DNA of 54,721 nucleotides from an uncultured Lysobacteraceae bacterium (GTDB taxonomy: Bacteria > Pseudomonadota > Gammaproteobacteria > Xanthomonadales > Xanthomonadaceae). The translations under genes and the position numbers were made by a program. The stretch lies in contig CALCNV010000071.1 in assembly GCA_937897645.1 (NCBI GenBank), positions 1 through 54,721 on the forward strand, read 5' to 3'. This document shows, in pieces, positions 1 to 9,378 of this stretch. Below the pieces are notes generated by a model. That model was not told where the DNA came from and did no database searches. It worked only from the letters and a program-made list of their open reading frames with translations. The first letter of the stretch is position 1. Every line of letters begins with the position of its first letter.

Positions 1-104
1 ACGTGGACGAGGCGGCAACCGAGCTGGATCGCCGCACCGACAAGATCCTGGAAAAACGCCGCTGGATGCTGGACGAAGCCGAACGCACGGCGACCGCACC
101 ATGA
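1..104 (+). CDS. Sugar ABC transporter substrate-binding protein, C-terminal end (partial)
   Basis: The window opens inside a reading frame (first full codon at position 3) that ends with TGA at 102-104. The 33 visible residues are charged and helical, with a central KRRWML-like segment, as at the C-terminus of extracellular family 1 solute-binding proteins. No domain is visible, so the call rests mainly on context. The stop overlaps the ATG of the next gene as ATGA (101-104), and two MalF/MalG-type permeases follow. Inference: periplasmic sugar-binding component of the importer. The 5' part lies outside the window. Confidence 0.6.
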   Translation, partial: VDEAATELDRRTDKILEKRRWMLDEAERTATAP

Positions 105-979
105 AACCTTCGACTGCAGGCTGGCTGTTCGCGGCACCGGCCTTGACTGTCATCAGCCTGTTCTTCGGCCTGCCGGTGATCGCGGCGCTGGCCTTGAGCC
201 TGACCGACTTCGATATCTATGCGCTGGCCGACTTGGGCAACCTGCGCTTCGTCGGCCTGGACAATTACATCGGCCTGCTGCAGAACCCGTTGTTCTGGAA
301 GTCGCTGGGCAACACGCTCTACTTCGTCATCGTCGGCGTGCCGCTATCGGTGGCCATGTCCCTCGGCGCGGCCTTGTTGTTGCACTCCCGATTGGGGAAA
401 TTGAAGCCGTTCTTCCGCACGGCTTACTTCGCGCCGGTAGTGACCACGGTGGTCGCGGTCGCGGTGATCTGGCGCTATCTGTTCCACACCAAGTACGGCC
501 TGGTGAACTGGTTGCTGTCCTTCGTCGGAATTGACGCCATCGACTGGTTGGGCGATCCCACCTGGGCCATGCCCACCATCATCCTGTTCGCGGTGTGGAA
601 GAACTTCGGCTACAACATGATCATCTTCCTCGCGGGCCTGCAGAGCATCCCGGAAGACCTGTACGAAGCCGCGCGCATCGACGGTGCGGGTACCTGGAAG
701 CAGTTCCGCCATATCACCTTGCCCATGCTGGGGCCGGTGTTATTGCTAGTGGGCATCCTGACCATGGCGGGTTACTTCCAGTTGTTCGCGGAGCCCTACG
801 TGATGACCCAGGGCGGTCCGCTGGAAAGCACCAAGAGCGTGCTGTATTTGATGTACGAGGAAGGCTTCAAGTGGTGGAACCTGGGCAATGCGTCGGCGGT
901 GGCGTTCCTGTTGTTCATCCTGATGGTCGCGACTACCAGCGGCCTGCTGTGGTTTGCGCGCAGGAAGGGGATCGAGTGA
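101..979 (+). CDS. Sugar ABC transporter permease (MalF/UgpA type)
   Basis: This 292-residue inner-membrane protein is one half of the channel of a carbohydrate ABC importer. The N-terminus is a hydrophobic segment (residues about 7-30) and further strongly hydrophobic segments follow, giving the usual six-helix pattern. The EAA loop that docks on the ATPase is clear as EAARIDGAG at residues 189-197. Its start overlaps the stop of the upstream binding-protein gene by 4 nt, so the two are probably translationally coupled. A MalG-type partner follows after a 133-bp gap filled by a palindromic repeat. The matching ATPase is probably the gene at 10250. The substrate is not readable from sequence; the glycosidase, glucokinase and Entner-Doudoroff genes nearby suggest a glucoside or maltodextrin. 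Confidence 0.9.
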   Translation: MKPSTAGWLFAAPALTVISLFFGLPVIAALALSLTDFDIYALADLGNLRFVGLDNYIGLLQNPLFWKSLGNTLYFVIVGVPLSVAMSLGAALLLHSRLGKLKPFFRTAYFAPVVTTVVAVAVIWRYLFHTKYGLVNWLLSFVGIDAIDWLGDPTWAMPTIILFAVWKNFGYNMIIFLAGLQSIPEDLYEAARIDGAGTWKQFRHITLPMLGPVLLLVGILTMAGYFQLFAEPYVMTQGGPLESTKSVLYLMYEEGFKWWNLGNASAVAFLLFILMVATTSGLLWFARRKGIE

Positions 980-1018
980 TGGGTATTTCGAGTTTGCCAG
1001 CCATGACGTTGGTTCACT

Positions 1019-1086
1019 TGTGGGAGGGGCTTCAGCCCCGACTGCCTGATACAGGGAAAAGCGTCGGGGCTGAAGCCCCTCCCACA
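1019..1086. repeat. Extragenic palindrome (GGAG-type) between the two permease genes
   Basis: Two perfect 24-bp arms (1019-1042 and 1063-1086) flank a 20-bp loop. The outer ends read TGTGGGAG and CTCCCACA. The element belongs to the same broad type as 5320-5393, 18961-19028, 20008-20089, 34866-34933 and 51338-51407. It lies inside an apparent operon, so the transcript would carry a very stable hairpin between the permease genes. No T-run follows it, so it is not a typical intrinsic terminator. Confidence 0.85.
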
Positions 1087-1112
1087 GGGATTCTCGTCCT
1101 CGGGATGCCGAC

Positions 1113-1937
1113 GTGAAGACCCGCCTATTACAGACTTTGCTAGTCAACGGCTTGCTGGTGCTGCTGGCCGTCATCAGTCTCGCGCCGCTACTGTGGATGC
1201 TGTCGGTGTCCTTCATGCAGACGGGCGAAGCCGGCCACTTCCCGCCGCCGCTGTTGCCTGCGGAGGCAGGCCTGCAGAACTACCGCGAGTTGTTCCTGAA
1301 AGCGGGCATGGGCCGCTTCCTGTTCAACAGTTTCCTGATTTCAAGCGCGGTGATGCTGTTCTCCGTGTTGTTCAATACGCTTGCCGGCTATGCCTTCGCC
1401 AAACTGCATTTCAAGGGTCGGGATCGTACGTTCCGCGCGTTGCTCGCGGCCCTGGTCATTCCCGGCCAGGTGGCGATGATGCCGCTGTTCCTGCTGCTCA
1501 AGCAGATGGGGCTGGTGAACACCTACATGGGCGCCATCGTGCCGGGCATGGCGGCGATCTTCGGTATCTTCCTGGTGCGCCAGTACGCACGCTCGATTCC
1601 GGATGAATTACTGGAAGCGGCGCGCATCGACGGGGCAGGCGAGTGGCGCATCTTCTTCCAGATCGTGTTGCCGGCGCTCAAGCCCATCCTGGTGACCTTG
1701 GCGATCTTCAGCTTCCTGGGCGCATGGAACGATTTCATGTGGCCGTTGATCGTGCTGAGCGATGACAAATTGCAGACCTTGCCCGTGGCATTGGCGTCGC
1801 TGTCGCGCGAACACGTGATGGATTACGAATTGATGATGGCGGGTTCCGTCGTGACCATCCTGCCGGTGTTGCTGCTGTTCCTGGTGTTGCAGCGCTATTA
1901 CATCCAGGGCTTGTTGCTTGGAAGTGTGAAGGGATAA
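1113..1937 (+). CDS. Sugar ABC transporter permease (MalG/UgpE type)
   Basis: This is the second channel subunit of the sugar importer, 274 residues. It has an N-terminal hydrophobic segment (residues about 9-30), several further membrane segments, and the EAA loop as EAARIDGAG at residues 168-176, the same string as in its partner. The start is GTG at 1113. It overlaps TGA (1114-1116) of a short frame that opens at ATG 979, directly after the upstream permease and running through the palindrome. That frame may feed ribosomes to this GTG, or may simply be a relic of the insertion. The length is normal for the family. The glycosidase-like gene follows after a repeat-rich gap. Confidence 0.9.
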   Translation: MKTRLLQTLLVNGLLVLLAVISLAPLLWMLSVSFMQTGEAGHFPPPLLPAEAGLQNYRELFLKAGMGRFLFNSFLISSAVMLFSVLFNTLAGYAFAKLHFKGRDRTFRALLAALVIPGQVAMMPLFLLLKQMGLVNTYMGAIVPGMAAIFGIFLVRQYARSIPDELLEAARIDGAGEWRIFFQIVLPALKPILVTLAIFSFLGAWNDFMWPLIVLSDDKLQTLPVALASLSREHVMDYELMMAGSVVTILPVLLLFLVLQRYYIQGLLLGSVKG

Positions 1938-1972
1938 GCCCCTTGGGATGGCGAATGCGCAGCATGAAGTAC

Positions 1973-2022
1973 GCATGAAAAACGAATCGTGGAGCACTGG
2001 ACAAGCATGAAAAATGAATCGT
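1973..2022. repeat. 18-bp near-perfect direct repeat next to a palindrome
   Basis: The segments at 1973-1990 and 2005-2022 match at 17 of 18 positions (they begin GCATGAAAAA) and are offset by 32 bp. The second copy runs straight into the left end of the GTCATTCCC palindrome that starts at 2021. The pair could reflect duplication when the palindrome was inserted, but this is inference. Confidence 0.6.
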
Positions 2023-2116
2023 CATTCCCGCGCAGGCGGGAACCCAGGGACTTTGGCTCTTGCGTTGCGGTCAGGAAAGAGCAAAGTCCCTGGGTTCCCG
2101 CCTGCGCGGGAATGAC
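2021..2116. repeat. GTCATTCCC-type palindrome ahead of the glycosidase gene
   Basis: A long hairpin: the left arm starts GTCATTCCCGCG at 2021 and the right arm ends CGCGGGAATGAC at 2116. The arms are about 40 bp with one bulged base. It belongs to the same family as 21282-21361, 29414-29450, 38088-38127, 38488-38588 and 48281-48392. An A-run (2010-2014) lies just outside the left end, as in the other copies. The ATG in the terminal AATGAC (2112-2114) is the likely start codon of the downstream gene. Confidence 0.85.
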
Positions 2117-5100
2117 GGCCCGTTTTATTTTGGCAGCGTCATTATTCTTGACGTCGCTGACTGCCAGCGCGCAATCGATTCAAACAAAAACCCTCGACGC
2201 CTTCAGCGAGCCCTCCCAATGGCGCGTCGTCACTTCAAACCAGGTGAGCGGAGCGATTCGTCAAATTGACGGCGCTAGCGGCAAGGCAATTTGTCTGGAT
2301 TACGACTTCAATGGCGTGTCCGGCTATGCAGGTATCCAACGCGACCTGCCCATCGATTACCCGCAGAACTTCAGGTTCGATTTCAAGCTGCGGGGCGATT
2401 CGCCGGCCAACGACCTGCAGTTCAAGGTGGTGGATGCCAGCGGCGACAACGTGTGGTGGGTGAACAAGCCCAAGTACGACTATCCGAAGGAGTGGGCGCC
2501 GGTCCGCTACAAGCAACGGCATATCAGCAAGGCATGGGGGCCGGGGGCGGATCCGGTCTTGCGCAAGAGCGAGAAGCTGGAGTTCACCGTCTACAACAAT
2601 GCCGGTGGCAAGGGCTCGGTGTGTTTCGATGAGCTGACCTTCACCGCCTTGTCGCCTGCGGATGGTTCGCCGCTGACCGCCACTGCGACCGCTTCGGTTG
2701 CCAATGGGGTTGGCGTAGCGGCCAATGCGGTGGATGGAAACGCTACGACTACATGGCACGGTTATTTCGCGGCGGGTGACGCCCCGCAGTTGACGCTGGA
2801 CCTGGGCAAGTTGCGCGAGTTCGGCGGGCTCAAGCTGGTGTGGACACCGGGCGAGCATGCTTCCGATTATTCGGTGCAGTTGTCGGATGATGGCAGCGAG
2901 TGGCGTGACGTGCGCACTGTGGTGGGAGGCAATGGTGGCACCGATCACCTGGCTTTGCCGGAATCCGAAGCCCGCTACGTGCGTCTGCACCTGGGTGCAG
3001 GACCAGGCAAGTCATTTGGATTGGCGGAAGTAACCGTCGAACCGTTGGCCTTTGCCGCCACGCCCAATGACTTCATCAAATCAGTGGCCAAGGATGCACC
3101 GCGTGGCTGGTTTCCGCGTGGCTTCCAGGGCGAGCAACCCTATTGGACCATCGTGGGACTGGATGGCGGAACCGAACAGGGCTTGATTGGCGAAGATGGT
3201 GCGGTTGAGGTTGCCAAGGGTGGCTTCAGTCTGGAGCCCTTTGTTGTCGCCGACGGTAAGTTGGTAACTTGGGCCGATGCGAAGATATCCCAGTACCTGC
3301 AGGATGATTATCTGCCAATTCCCAGCGTGGATTGGAAGCATGAAACCTTCGGGCTGCGCGTCACGACCTTCGTCCAAGGTGAACCGGATCATTCTCAACT
3401 GGTAACGCGTTACCTGCTCAGCAACACGAGTACTACACCCCAACAATATGGATTGGCGATTGCAGTGAGGCCTTTGCAGGTAAACCCGCCGAGTCAATTC
3501 CTGAATACAACTGGTGGCGTGAGCCCGATCCATGCGCTATCAGTCAGGGAAGGCTACATCTGCGTGAATGGAAAAGAGTGCGCGCGTGCTACCAAATCCA
3601 TAGCCGCATTCGCGACCACGTTTGAATCAGGCGACGTAGTCGAACGGCTCTCCAAAGCCGATTGGACGGATTTCTTCAATGAGGAAGATACAACCAGAGT
3701 TGGCTACCCCAGCCTCCGCCTCGATGGGGACACCGTCAACGATCCAGAAGGGCTAGCTTCTGGTGCAGTGCTGTATCGCGCGCACCTGGCACCTGGTGAG
3801 ACTTATGAAGTGGATGTGATAGTGCCGATGACGGGAAGGCTGGAAAGCGAGGCAGCGCCTGCCCCGCCAAAGACTGGCGATCAGATGCAGGAAGTCATTG
3901 CGGGACAATGGCGACAAAAGCTCGACGAAGTGCGTATCCATGTGCCGCCACAGGGACAAGAGCTTGTCGACACCCTGCGTACTGCCACCGCGCACATGCT
4001 TATCTCGCGCATCGGCCCGCGCCTGCAGCCGGGCACGCGTTCGTACGCACGCAGCTGGATCCGCGATGGCGCGATGATTTCCGAAGGGCTGCTGCGCATG
4101 GGCCGTGAAGAAGTAGTGCGTGACTACTTGGACTTCTACGCGCCGTACCAGTTCAAGGACGGCAAGGTGCCGTGCTGCGTGGATGACCGTGGCAGCGATC
4201 CGGTGCCGGAGAACGACAGCCATGGTGAGCTGATCTTCAATATCGCTGAACTCTACCGCTACAACGGCGACAAGGCCTTCCTCGCGAAGATGTGGCCGCA
4301 CGTGCTGGGCGCGTACGAATACATGGAAAAACTGCGCCTGAGCGAACGCACCGAAGCGAATCGCGCGCTCAACCCCGCGTTCTACGGAATGATGCCTGCT
4401 TCGATCAGCCACGAAGGCTATTCGGCCAAGCCGATGCATTCGTACTGGGATAATTTCTGGGCGTTGCGTGGTTACAAGGATGCAGTGGACGTGGCGCAAT
4501 GGCTGGGCAAGGCCGACGAAGCCAAGCGTTTCGCTGCCTCACGTGACCAGTTCCGCGAAGACCTTGATGCTTCGCTGCGCGCGGCGGCAAAGCTGCACGA
4601 CATCAACTTCCTGCCGGGTGCGGCGGAACTGGGTGACTTCGACGCAACCTCCACCACCATTGCCCTCGCGCCGGGTGGCGAGCAGGGCCGGTTGCCGCAG
4701 GAGCTGCTGGAAAATACGTTCGAGCGCTACTGGACCGAATTCGTGCAGCGCCGCGATGGTCAGCGCGAGTGGAAGGATTACACGCCGTATGAGTGGCGCA
4801 ACGTGGCGGCCTTCGTGCGCCTGGGTTGGCGCGAACGTGCGTGGGAAGCGGTGGAGTTCTTCTTCAAGGACCGTGCGCCACAGCCCTGGAACCAGTGGGC
4901 CGAAGTGGTGTCGCGTACGCCGCGCAAGCCATTCTTTGTCGGCGACCTGCCGCATGCCTGGGTGGGCTCGGACTTCGTGCGCTCGGCGCTGGACATGTTT
5001 GCCTACGTTCGCGAGATCGATGACAGCATCGTGCTGGCGGCGGGCATTCCGGCGGACTGGCTGGACGGGGAGGGCATCGCCATCAACGACCTGCGCACGC

Positions 5101-5315
5101 CGTACGGCAAGCTGGGGTATTCACTGCGACACGAGGCTGGAGTTCTGAAACTGGAAGTCGCTGAAGGTCTTGAATTGCCCGCAGGTGGCCTGGTGTTGCC
5201 GTGGCCTTACAAAGATGCACCGGGCAAGGCGACGGTGAATGGCAAGCCGGTGGAATGGAAGGGGGGGGAATTGCGTATCCAATCGCTGCCAGCGCAGGTG
5301 CACATAGTGCCTTGA
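2112..5315 (+). CDS. Exported six-hairpin glycosidase-like protein with F5/8 type C domain
   Basis: A large exported protein, 1067 residues from the chosen start. ATG 2112 gives an immediate signal peptide (MTARF, a hydrophobic stretch, then TASAQ). Upstream in-frame starts at 1989 or 2007 would put translated palindrome sequence (SFPRRREP... PACAGMT) in front of it. After a beta-rich N-terminal domain that resembles a carbohydrate-binding module comes a discoidin-like F5/8 type C domain (about residues 185-310, with DGNATTTWHG and SDDGSEWRDV). The C-terminal half looks like an (alpha/alpha)6 barrel (RSWIRDGAMISEG, ENDSHGELIFNIAELYRY, YSAKPMHSYWDNFW). Inference: it cleaves an oligosaccharide for the adjacent importer; the exact GH family and substrate were not identified. 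A run of eight G lies at 5261-5268, near the 3' end. Confidence 0.75.
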   Translation: MTARFILAASLFLTSLTASAQSIQTKTLDAFSEPSQWRVVTSNQVSGAIRQIDGASGKAICLDYDFNGVSGYAGIQRDLPIDYPQNFRFDFKLRGDSPANDLQFKVVDASGDNVWWVNKPKYDYPKEWAPVRYKQRHISKAWGPGADPVLRKSEKLEFTVYNNAGGKGSVCFDELTFTALSPADGSPLTATATASVANGVGVAANAVDGNATTTWHGYFAAGDAPQLTLDLGKLREFGGLKLVWTPGEHASDYSVQLSDDGSEWRDVRTVVGGNGGTDHLALPESEARYVRLHLGAGPGKSFGLAEVTVEPLAFAATPNDFIKSVAKDAPRGWFPRGFQGEQPYWTIVGLDGGTEQGLIGEDGAVEVAKGGFSLEPFVVADGKLVTWADAKISQYLQDDYLPIPSVDWKHETFGLRVTTFVQGEPDHSQLVTRYLLSNTSTTPQQYGLAIAVRPLQVNPPSQFLNTTGGVSPIHALSVREGYICVNGKECARATKSIAAFATTFESGDVVERLSKADWTDFFNEEDTTRVGYPSLRLDGDTVNDPEGLASGAVLYRAHLAPGETYEVDVIVPMTGRLESEAAPAPPKTGDQMQEVIAGQWRQKLDEVRIHVPPQGQELVDTLRTATAHMLISRIGPRLQPGTRSYARSWIRDGAMISEGLLRMGREEVVRDYLDFYAPYQFKDGKVPCCVDDRGSDPVPENDSHGELIFNIAELYRYNGDKAFLAKMWPHVLGAYEYMEKLRLSERTEANRALNPAFYGMMPASISHEGYSAKPMHSYWDNFWALRGYKDAVDVAQWLGKADEAKRFAASRDQFREDLDASLRAAAKLHDINFLPGAAELGDFDATSTTIALAPGGEQGRLPQELLENTFERYWTEFVQRRDGQREWKDYTPYEWRNVAAFVRLGWRERAWEAVEFFFKDRAPQPWNQWAEVVSRTPRKPFFVGDLPHAWVGSDFVRSALDMFAYVREIDDSIVLAAGIPADWLDGEGIAINDLRTPYGKLGYSLRHEAGVLKLEVAEGLELPAGGLVLPWPYKDAPGKATVNGKPVEWKGGELRIQSLPAQVHIVP

Positions 5316-5319
5316 TAAG

Positions 5320-5393
5320 GTAGGAGCGCCCCATGGGCGCGAGCTTTTCTGTTGGGCACATGCAAAAAGCTCGCGCCCATGGGGCGCTCCTAC
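5320..5393. repeat. Extragenic palindrome (GTAGGAGCG type)
   Basis: Two perfect 29-bp arms (5320-5348 and 5365-5393) with a 16-bp loop. The outer ends are GTAGGAGCG and CGCTCCTAC. It lies between two convergent genes (the glycosidase-like gene and eda) and starts 5 bp past the stop codon. The copy at 20008-20089 shares nearly the whole arm. Confidence 0.9.
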
Positions 5394-5403
5394 ACATGCA
5401 CTT

Positions 5404-6063
5404 TCAGCGGTTGCGCGCCTTGTCCACGATCACGGCGGCCTCGGCGGAACTGGCGGTGACCTTGTCCCATTCGCCGGCCTTGATCCAGTTGTTGGGCACC
5501 ATCCACGAGCCACCGATGCAGACCACGTTGGGCTGAGACAGGAATTCGCCCGCGTTGTCTTCGGTGATGCCGCCGGTGGGGCATATCTTCAAATCGGCAA
5601 GCGGGCCGGCCAGGCCTTTCAGCATGGCCAAGCCGCCGACCGCACTGGCCGGGAACAACTTGCACACGCGGAAACCGCGCGCCATCAGGGACAGGAACTC
5701 GGTGGGCGTCGCGCCGCCGGGGACGACTGGGATCGGTGCCTTCGCCAGTGCATCCGCCAACTCGGGCGGGGTGCCGGGCGTGACCAGAAAATCGGCACCG
5801 GCTGCGATGGATTGCTCCATCTGTTCAATTGTCAGCACCGTGCCTGCACCGATCACGATATCCGGCAGTTCCTTCTTCAGCATGGCCAGCGCTTCCATCG
5901 CGATCGGCGTGCGCAGGGTCAGCTCGATGGCAGGCAGGCCGCCTTTCAGCAGCGCCGCGGAGACCTTGCGGGCTTCGTCCAGCGTGTGCACGGTGACGAC
6001 CGGCAGGATGCCGGCGGCGCGGAGGAGTTGTTCGGCTTTGGCTTGGTGTTGGGCGATGGTCAT
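5404..6063 (-). CDS. eda: KDPG / 4-hydroxy-2-oxoglutarate aldolase
   Basis: Cytoplasmic 219-residue class I aldolase that splits 2-keto-3-deoxy-6-phosphogluconate into pyruvate and glyceraldehyde 3-phosphate, the last Entner-Doudoroff step. The Schiff-base lysine lies in CKLFPAS (K135) and the catalytic glutamate in IELTLRT (E47). GAGTV, TPGT and the phosphate-binding PTGGI also match the family. It is the last gene of the glk-edd-eda series, 178 bp after edd; that gap is filled by a CCCCTCTCCC-type repeat. The length is normal. Confidence 0.96.
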   Translation of the reverse strand: MTIAQHQAKAEQLLRAAGILPVVTVHTLDEARKVSAALLKGGLPAIELTLRTPIAMEALAMLKKELPDIVIGAGTVLTIEQMEQSIAAGADFLVTPGTPPELADALAKAPIPVVPGGATPTEFLSLMARGFRVCKLFPASAVGGLAMLKGLAGPLADLKICPTGGITEDNAGEFLSQPNVVCIGGSWMVPNNWIKAGEWDKVTASSAEAAVIVDKARNR

Positions 6064-6085
6064 TGTTGATCTATCCGTGGTTGAA

Positions 6086-6235
6086 GCCCCTCTCCCATCG
6101 GGAGAGGGGTTGGGGAGAGGGTGCGGCGGAGTAAGCGGGGCGCAAACATCATGGACTTCGCCGCGCCCTCATCCGCCCTTCGGGCACCCCGTATCAAGTA
6201 CGGGGCAGGCTCTTCTCCCGGAGGGAGAAGGGAAG
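6086..6235. repeat. CCCCTCTCCC-type compound palindrome between edd and eda
   Basis: About 150 bp containing a small hairpin (CCCCTCTCCC ATC GGGAGAGGGG), the string TTGGGGAGAGGGTGCGGCGG, and further on CGCCGCGCCCTCATCCGCCC and TTCTCCCGGAGGGAGAA. The two halves pair with each other imperfectly. A second copy with the same arrangement lies at 16437-16591, between zipA and ligA. It fills the whole edd-eda gap and shows no T-run. Confidence 0.75.
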
Positions 6236-6241
6236 CAACAT

Positions 6242-8155
<1,914 letters not shown>

Positions 8156-8294
8156 GGCGAAGGCTGGCTGCGTGAGGAAAGGGCGACGACGGGGACATCT
8201 TGCTCCCGTGTCGGCAGGCGCAATGAAATACCACAAAAGTACCAGTGGATGATTTCAACGCCGAGCCGCGTCCGTCTTGCCTATCTTAGCCGCT

Positions 8295-8327
8295 AACCGG
8301 TTTTATTTCCGTGCATGGAATAAAACC
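8295..8327. promoter_or_regulatory. Operator-like palindromes upstream of edd
   Basis: AACCGGTT (8295-8302) overlaps a second inverted repeat, GGTTTTATTTCC (8299-8310) paired with GGAATAAAACC (8317-8327), with one bulge. The site is AT-rich against a GC-rich background and lies 140-170 nt upstream of the edd start on the minus strand. No T-run follows on either strand, so an operator is more likely than a terminator. The regulator is unknown. The sequence does not match the HexR consensus as I know it. Confidence 0.35.
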
Positions 8328-8370
8328 AGAGCAATACCACTTTATTGCATTGCCGCTATGGTCCGGTGGC

Positions 8371-9378
8371 TCAGGGTTTCTGGCCGAAGCTTTCCACTGC
8401 AAAGGCGGCGGCGCCCAGCAGGCCCGGACGCGGATGCACGATCGCAAGGGTGGGCACGCGGGCCATGGCAGGCGAGAACCGGCCCTTGTGTTCGAAGCGT
8501 TGGCGGAAGCCGGAATGCTGCAGCGACGACAGCAGCTTGGGCACCAGGCCGCCGGTGAGGAACACGCCGTCCCAGGCCCCTGCGCTGAGCACCAGGTCGC
8601 CCGAGATGGCGCCGAATACCGCGCAGAACACATCCAGCGTGCGCATGCAGCGCGCATCGCCCTCGGCGGCACGCGCGGTGACATCGGCGGGTTGCATGGG
8701 GCCCGGGTCTTCGCCTGCGATCTCGCTGAGCGCGCGGTGCAGGTTCACCAGTCCGGGGCCGCAGATCAGGCGTTCGTTGGACACGCGGCCGAACTGTTGC
8801 GAAAGGCGCTTGAGGATTTCAATTTCTTCGGGCGTGCCAGGCGGGAAGCTGACATGGCCGCCCTCGGTTTCCAGCGGATAACGGTGGCCATCGCGCTGGA
8901 TCAAGCCGCCCACGCCCAGGCCGGTGCCCGGGCCGATCACCGCATACGTCCTGTTCTTGTTGGACGCCGCTGGCGACCAGCTTGCACCGCCAATCGCGAC
9001 CACGTCGTCCAAGGTGAGCAACGAGACCGCCATGGCCTGCGCGGCGAAATCATTGACCAGCTTGAGTTCGTCGAAACCGAGCGCCGCGCGCGTGCGCGAA
9101 AGCGAAATCACCCAGGGATGGTTGGTGATCCGCGCCACGTCGCCATCCACGCGGCCGGCGACGGCGAACACGCCGTTCTGCGCGGTAGCACCGGTCTGGT
9201 CGAGGTAGTGCTTGGCGGCATCGGCCAGGGAAGGAAAATCGGCGACGGAAAACCCTTCCACGCTGTCCACGATCAGCGGTGTTTCCGAGGAGGTATCGGC
9301 CAGTGCGAAACGTGCGTTGGTGCCGCCGATATCGGCAAGCAGCACGTGTCCGGTTTTCGTCGTGCCGGTGCCACTCAT
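8371..9378 (-). CDS. glk: Glucokinase (ROK-unrelated bacterial Glk family)
   Basis: ATP-dependent glucokinase, 335 residues, which makes glucose 6-phosphate in the cytoplasm. The N-terminal phosphate loop is ADIGGTNARFAL (residues 15-26), the likely catalytic aspartate is in LVNDFAAQ (D110), and GPGTGLGVGGL (about 148-158) and EGGHVSFPP are the expected nucleotide- and sugar-binding motifs. It lies upstream of edd and eda on the same strand, so glucose released or imported by the neighbouring sugar genes can enter the Entner-Doudoroff route. The glucose 6-phosphate dehydrogenase and lactonase genes are not in the window. Confidence 0.95.
   Translation of the reverse strand: MSGTGTTKTGHVLLADIGGTNARFALADTSSETPLIVDSVEGFSVADFPSLADAAKHYLDQTGATAQNGVFAVAGRVDGDVARITNHPWVISLSRTRAALGFDELKLVNDFAAQAMAVSLLTLDDVVAIGGASWSPAASNKNRTYAVIGPGTGLGVGGLIQRDGHRYPLETEGGHVSFPPGTPEEIEILKRLSQQFGRVSNERLICGPGLVNLHRALSEIAGEDPGPMQPADVTARAAEGDARCMRTLDVFCAVFGAISGDLVLSAGAWDGVFLTGGLVPKLLSSLQHSGFRQRFEHKGRFSPAMARVPTLAIVHPRPGLLGAAAFAVESFGQKP

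Noticed and set aside
1989..2111. Upstream start for the glycosidase-like protein
   Set aside because: It would place a translated palindrome (about 30 residues) before the signal peptide; ATG 2112 gives a standard export signal.
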